Assembly (NCBI GenBank): GCA_018378255.1
Contig: JAGZXV010000033.1
Span: 1 to 35,840 of the forward strand
From: Clostridiaceae bacterium
GTDB lineage: Bacteria > Bacillota > Clostridia > Lachnospirales > Lachnospiraceae
Length of the DNA: 35,840 nt
Direction of reading: 5' to 3'
Shown piece after piece: positions 33,088 to 35,840 of this stretch. The position numbers and the translations under genes are program-made. The notes under the pieces are model-generated. The model saw only the letters and a list, made by a program, of their open reading frames with translations. It ran no database searches and had not been told where the DNA came from. Numbering within the stretch: position 1 is the stretch's first letter; each line of letters starts with the position of its first letter.

Positions 33088-33495
33088 TCAAATCCAGTCG
33101 TCCGGTTCCTGATTGAGAGCTTTTTCGTATAATTCCGCCGCATTCAGACAATATGCCAACGGACAAAGTTCCCGTTTTAACGGAACCACCGATTCCAGAT
33201 ACCTGTTTTCCCTCCGTCTCGCCTCCTCGGCAAGCGAAAGTTTATCCTCTTCCCTCACATCTTTGAGCCCCTCGGCCAGATGGACGGCAATACCAAACCG
33301 CCCGCCTCCGCTGTTCAGGATTAAAACATAGTCGTTCTCTTCTCCCCGTCCGTCCAATCCGCACAAATTGCTGAGCAGAAATACCGGTACTTCCCCATCT
33401 CGCTTTTCCCGCCGCGGCACCACGGTTTCTATCCATTCCATCTTAATCAGGAAATACAGATTACCTGATATCATTAACATATATGGAGTTTCCAT
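33088..33495 (-). CDS. Divergent CheW-like protein
   Basis: The 135-residue protein seems to be a diverged CheW-like domain. YMLMISGNLYFLIKMEWIETVVP resembles the first strands. VPVFLLSNLCGL stands where PVxDL is expected. DYVLILNSGGGRFGIAVHLAEGL matches the later strands, and LESVVPLKREL the end. The usual receptor-binding block is largely lost. GGGGAG precedes ATG 33495. It starts 20 bases after the rsmH-like gene and 112 bases before the next cheW-like gene. Assignment is by eye and context. Confidence 0.65.
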   Translation of the reverse strand: METPYMLMISGNLYFLIKMEWIETVVPRREKRDGEVPVFLLSNLCGLDGRGEENDYVLILNSGGGRFGIAVHLAEGLKDVREEDKLSLAEEARRRENRYLESVVPLKRELCPLAYCLNAAELYEKALNQEPDDWI

Positions 33496-33514
33496 CCCTC
33501 TCCCCTATTCCAGA

Positions 33515-34570
33515 TCAGGCTTTTACCGCCCATCTCATCTTAGTCGATTTGGCCCGGCTGTTCACGGCGCATTCTTCCGCCGACGGCCTGATCACATCCT
33601 TTGCGATCCCGCTGTACACGCCTTCCTTGTAAAACCGTTTAAAGAACTGTTTCACCAGCCTGTCTTCTCCCGAATGGAAGGTCAATATGGCCACCCGTCC
33701 TCCTGGCGCCAGCACGCCCGGCAGTTTTTCCAGGAACGCTTCCAGCACTTCAAATTCACTGTTGACGTCGATCCTCAATGCCTGAAATGTTCTCTGACAC
33801 GACTTTTTAACCGCTTCTTTTCTCTTATCTTCCGGGATAAATGACAACGCCTCCTCTATAATCTGCCTGAGCCTGGTGGTTGTGGAAATCTCATTTCCCT
33901 TTTTTATTTCACGAATCACGGCTTTTGATATCTCTTTGGCATAGGGTTCGTCGGAATTCTCCGTAAGCATCCCTTCCAGTTCCTCCCGGTCCATCTCTTT
34001 TAAGCGTTCGGCCGCAGAAATCCCTTTTTCAGGATTCAGCCTGAGATCCAGAGGGCCTTCGTGTTTATAAGAAAATCCTCTGTCCGGATTGTCAATCTGC
34101 ATGGAGGAAACGCCCAAATCCGCCAATACAAAATCAAAAAGCCCCGCTTCCCCGGCCACCTGGTCGACATCGGCAAAATTAATCTGCCGGATGGTGAGGA
34201 TCTCAGGGCCGTAACCGAAACCAGCCAGACGCTTTCTGGTCTTTTCCAGTTCAATGGGATCCACGTCCAAAGCATAAATATGGCCCTGGTTTTCCAGGCA
34301 TTTTAACATCTCAAGCGTATGACCTCCGTATCCCAGGGTGGCGTCCAGGCCGGTCTGCCCCGGTTTTATCTGAAGAAATTCCAAAATCTCTTTCACACAT
34401 ATGGAGATATGCATTCCCGCCGGAGTGCTGCCCTTTTTTATCACTTTTTCAATGGTATCCGCGTATTTCTGCGGCTGTAATTCTTTATACTTTTCCTGAT
34501 ATTTTTTAGGATGGGTTCCTTTATAGCGGACCCGTCTCTTATGCTGCGGTTCCTGCTGCATGTGATCCAT
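33515..34570 (-). CDS. rsmH: RsmH-like 16S rRNA (cytosine-N4) methyltransferase with an N-terminal extension
   Basis: RsmH methylates C1402 in the 16S rRNA decoding centre. The 351-residue protein has GLDATLGYGGHTLEML (SAM site), VLADLGVSSMQIDNPDRGFSYKHEGPLDLRL, RTFQALRIDVNSE and ILTFHSGEDRLVKQFFK. It carries about 50 extra basic residues at the N-terminus (HKRRVRYKGTHPKKYQEKYK), and the usual HVPVLLEE start is HISICVKEIL. It therefore looks like a diverged paralogue. It is not with ftsL and pbp genes as is usual, but heads the chemotaxis operon. AGGT precedes ATG 34570; Met4 is an alternative start. Confidence 0.88.
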   Translation of the reverse strand: MDHMQQEPQHKRRVRYKGTHPKKYQEKYKELQPQKYADTIEKVIKKGSTPAGMHISICVKEILEFLQIKPGQTGLDATLGYGGHTLEMLKCLENQGHIYALDVDPIELEKTRKRLAGFGYGPEILTIRQINFADVDQVAGEAGLFDFVLADLGVSSMQIDNPDRGFSYKHEGPLDLRLNPEKGISAAERLKEMDREELEGMLTENSDEPYAKEISKAVIREIKKGNEISTTTRLRQIIEEALSFIPEDKRKEAVKKSCQRTFQALRIDVNSEFEVLEAFLEKLPGVLAPGGRVAILTFHSGEDRLVKQFFKRFYKEGVYSGIAKDVIRPSAEECAVNSRAKSTKMRWAVKA

Positions 34571-34614
34571 ATTTTACCTCGCTGTTTTCAAATGAATTTA
34601 ACTTTATAGTTACT

Positions 34615-34643
34615 ATTATAGGCCAAGTTGAGAAAATTTCCAA
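34615..34643 (-). promoter_or_regulatory. Sigma-A type promoter of the rsmH-chemotaxis operon
   Basis: TTGGAA (34638-34643) and TATAAT (34615-34620) are 17 bases apart on the minus strand. No other clear promoter was found before the ung promoter, so the twelve chemotaxis genes may all depend on it. Confidence 0.75.
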
Positions 34644-34716
34644 ACACTTTAAATACGAAAGTAGAGCGAAATATTATAGATAATTATTTCACTTTCATTT
34701 TACAAAGATGCGCCTA

Positions 34717-34744
34717 TTGATTTTACAACCACCCTCTATATTAT
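34717..34744 (+). promoter_or_regulatory. Probable promoter of the ABC transporter operon
   Basis: TTGATT (34717-34722) and TATTAT (34739-34744) are 16 bases apart, 25 bases before the gene start. The divergent region 34571-34769 is AT-rich; I see no clear Fur-type box. Confidence 0.5.
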
Positions 34745-34769
34745 TTACGTGACAGAAAAGAGGAGCGCT

Positions 34770-35723
34770 ATGGAAATTAAACTTAAAGAGATAACTAAGA
34801 ATTTTGGAGATAAGCATGTGATTCTCCCTACTGATCTTACAATTCAAAGCGGCAGCTTTACCACACTGCTGGGGCCTTCGGGATGTGGGAAGACGACCCT
34901 GCTGCGGATGATTGCCGGGCTTGAGACACCGGACAGCGGTGAAATATGGTTTGATGACCGCTGTATTTTTTCTAAAAAACGGGCATTGAATTTACCGCCT
35001 GAAAAACGGAATCTGGGTTTTGTTTTTCAGGATTTTGCCCTTTGGCCCCACATGACAGTATTTGAAAATGTTGCCTTCGGCCTGCGGGCAAGGAAAGATA
35101 CTGCAAATATGAAAGAGCGTGTGCGGGAGGCGCTGCGCATTGTTCAATTAGAGAATTTTGAAAAACGCTTTCCCCACCAGCTTTCCGGAGGACAGCAGCA
35201 GCGCGTGGCCTTTGCACGGGCTGTCGCCGTGCGTCCAAACTGCATTTTGTTCGATGAACCCCTCTCTGCATTGGATGCGCTGCTGCGGGAGGAAATGCGG
35301 CATGAACTTAAAAGTATGGTTTCGTCCCTCGGCATCACGGCGGTATTCGTCACACATGATCAGACGGAAGCCATGAGCATGAGCGACCGTATTGCCGTCT
35401 TAAACGGCGGAATTGTGGAACAATACGACACACCGGAAACCATTTACCACCATCCATCAACCCCATTTGTTGCGCGTTTCATCGGAAAATCCAACTGGCT
35501 GAATGAAACAGAGTTATTCCGCCCTGAGGCGGCTGTTACAACACCGGCGGAACATGCACAACGTTACGATTTAATGGTACACAGCGTTCAATATCTGGGA
35601 GATTCCTATGAAATCGTAGCAGCCTACCAGGATGGATTCTGGACATTCCACAGCGGGAGCAAGGTTACTCCCGGTGAAAAACTGTTCGTTTACATAGATT
35701 CCAGGCAAATTATAACCCTGTAA
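34770..35723 (+). CDS. ABC transporter ATP-binding protein, FbpC/PotA-like (probably ferric iron)
   Basis: The 317-residue ATPase has Walker A GPSGCGKT (35-42), the Q-loop GFVFQDFALWPHMTVFENVAFG, the signature LSGGQQQR (about 138-145), Walker B CILFDEPLSALD and the switch His in FVTHDQ. A short TOBE-like C-terminal domain (about 245-317) is present. The WPHMTVFENVAFGL stretch and the length fit the ferric/putrescine/sulfate class, and FbpC-type iron import is favoured. ATG 34770 follows AGAGGAG; the GTG at 34749 is less likely. The next gene is a binding lipoprotein, and the permease is expected beyond the window. Confidence 0.9.
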   Translation: MEIKLKEITKNFGDKHVILPTDLTIQSGSFTTLLGPSGCGKTTLLRMIAGLETPDSGEIWFDDRCIFSKKRALNLPPEKRNLGFVFQDFALWPHMTVFENVAFGLRARKDTANMKERVREALRIVQLENFEKRFPHQLSGGQQQRVAFARAVAVRPNCILFDEPLSALDALLREEMRHELKSMVSSLGITAVFVTHDQTEAMSMSDRIAVLNGGIVEQYDTPETIYHHPSTPFVARFIGKSNWLNETELFRPEAAVTTPAEHAQRYDLMVHSVQYLGDSYEIVAAYQDGFWTFHSGSKVTPGEKLFVYIDSRQIITL

Positions 35724-35744
35724 TGAAAAGGAGAAAGAAAAACC

Positions 35745-35840
35745 ATGAAAAGACGTATTTTACCACTAATGATGACGCTGTGTCTGTGCTCCGGGCTTGC
35801 CGCCTGCAGTCAGAATCATTCCACGGCTCCCACCACTCCC
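35745..35840 (+). CDS. Substrate-binding lipoprotein of the ABC transporter (5' end only)
   Basis: Only 32 codons are present. MKRRILPLMMTLCLCSGLAAC is a lipoprotein signal peptide with lipobox LAAC (Cys21), followed by a Ser/Thr/Pro-rich linker. AAAGGAG precedes the start, 21 bases after the ATPase gene. By context it is the solute-binding protein of the transporter; the ligand cannot be read from this fragment. Confidence 0.8.
   Translation, partial: MKRRILPLMMTLCLCSGLAACSQNHSTAPTTP

Overview
The window looks like a chromosomal segment of a Firmicute of the class Clostridia, most likely a Lachnospiraceae-type gut anaerobe. This is inferred from moderate GC, strong AGGAGG ribosome binding sites, TTGACA-17-TATAAT promoters, TPP and c-di-GMP-I riboswitches, an MBOAT/DHHW/DUF4358 cassette, the YedF selenium protein, the CheC/CheD chemotaxis branch and a Clostridia-type short ThiC. 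I see no tRNA, rRNA, insertion sequence, phage gene or CRISPR array. Nearly all genes are on the minus strand. The exceptions are aroF and a small HPr-like gene in the middle, and an ABC transporter at the right edge.

Layout, left to right. 1-2400: a cysteine-use operon (cyuA desulfidase, then a cystine-type symporter cut by the window edge) with a clear promoter. 2450-6125: a two-gene operon of unknown function. It encodes a 699-residue coiled-coil protein with a possible DUF1566-like domain and a 413-residue protein with an LRAT-type (NlpC/P60-like) thiol enzyme domain fused to a long helical region. A perfect-spacing promoter, a c-di-GMP-I riboswitch and a terminator precede it. 6180-7631: a possible gene remnant, yedF and a metal-dependent hydrolase. 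7677-12242: thiamine salvage and synthesis (thiC-thiW-thiM-thiE-thiD) behind a TPP riboswitch. 12259-17290: a cytidylate kinase-like protein, mgtE with a long structured leader, mgsA and topB. 17341-20656: an acyl-transfer cassette (DUF4358 lipoprotein, MBOAT, DHHW/AlgX-like). 20752-22420: aroF and a Crh/HPr-like protein. 22430-24024: uppP and ung. 24050-34643: a chemotaxis-type operon headed by an rsmH-like gene (three CheW-like proteins, CheR, a CheB without receiver, two CheY, one MCP, CheC, CheD, a REC-GGDEF diguanylate cyclase, CheA). 34717-35840: a ferric-type ABC transporter with the start of its binding lipoprotein.

The most interesting theme is c-di-GMP. The window holds both a likely c-di-GMP producer wired into a chemosensory array (REC-GGEEF beside CheA) and, 20 kb away, a c-di-GMP riboswitch operon for an uncharacterised LRAT/coiled-coil pair. 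A working model (inference) is that the array sets c-di-GMP and the LRAT operon is one of its outputs.
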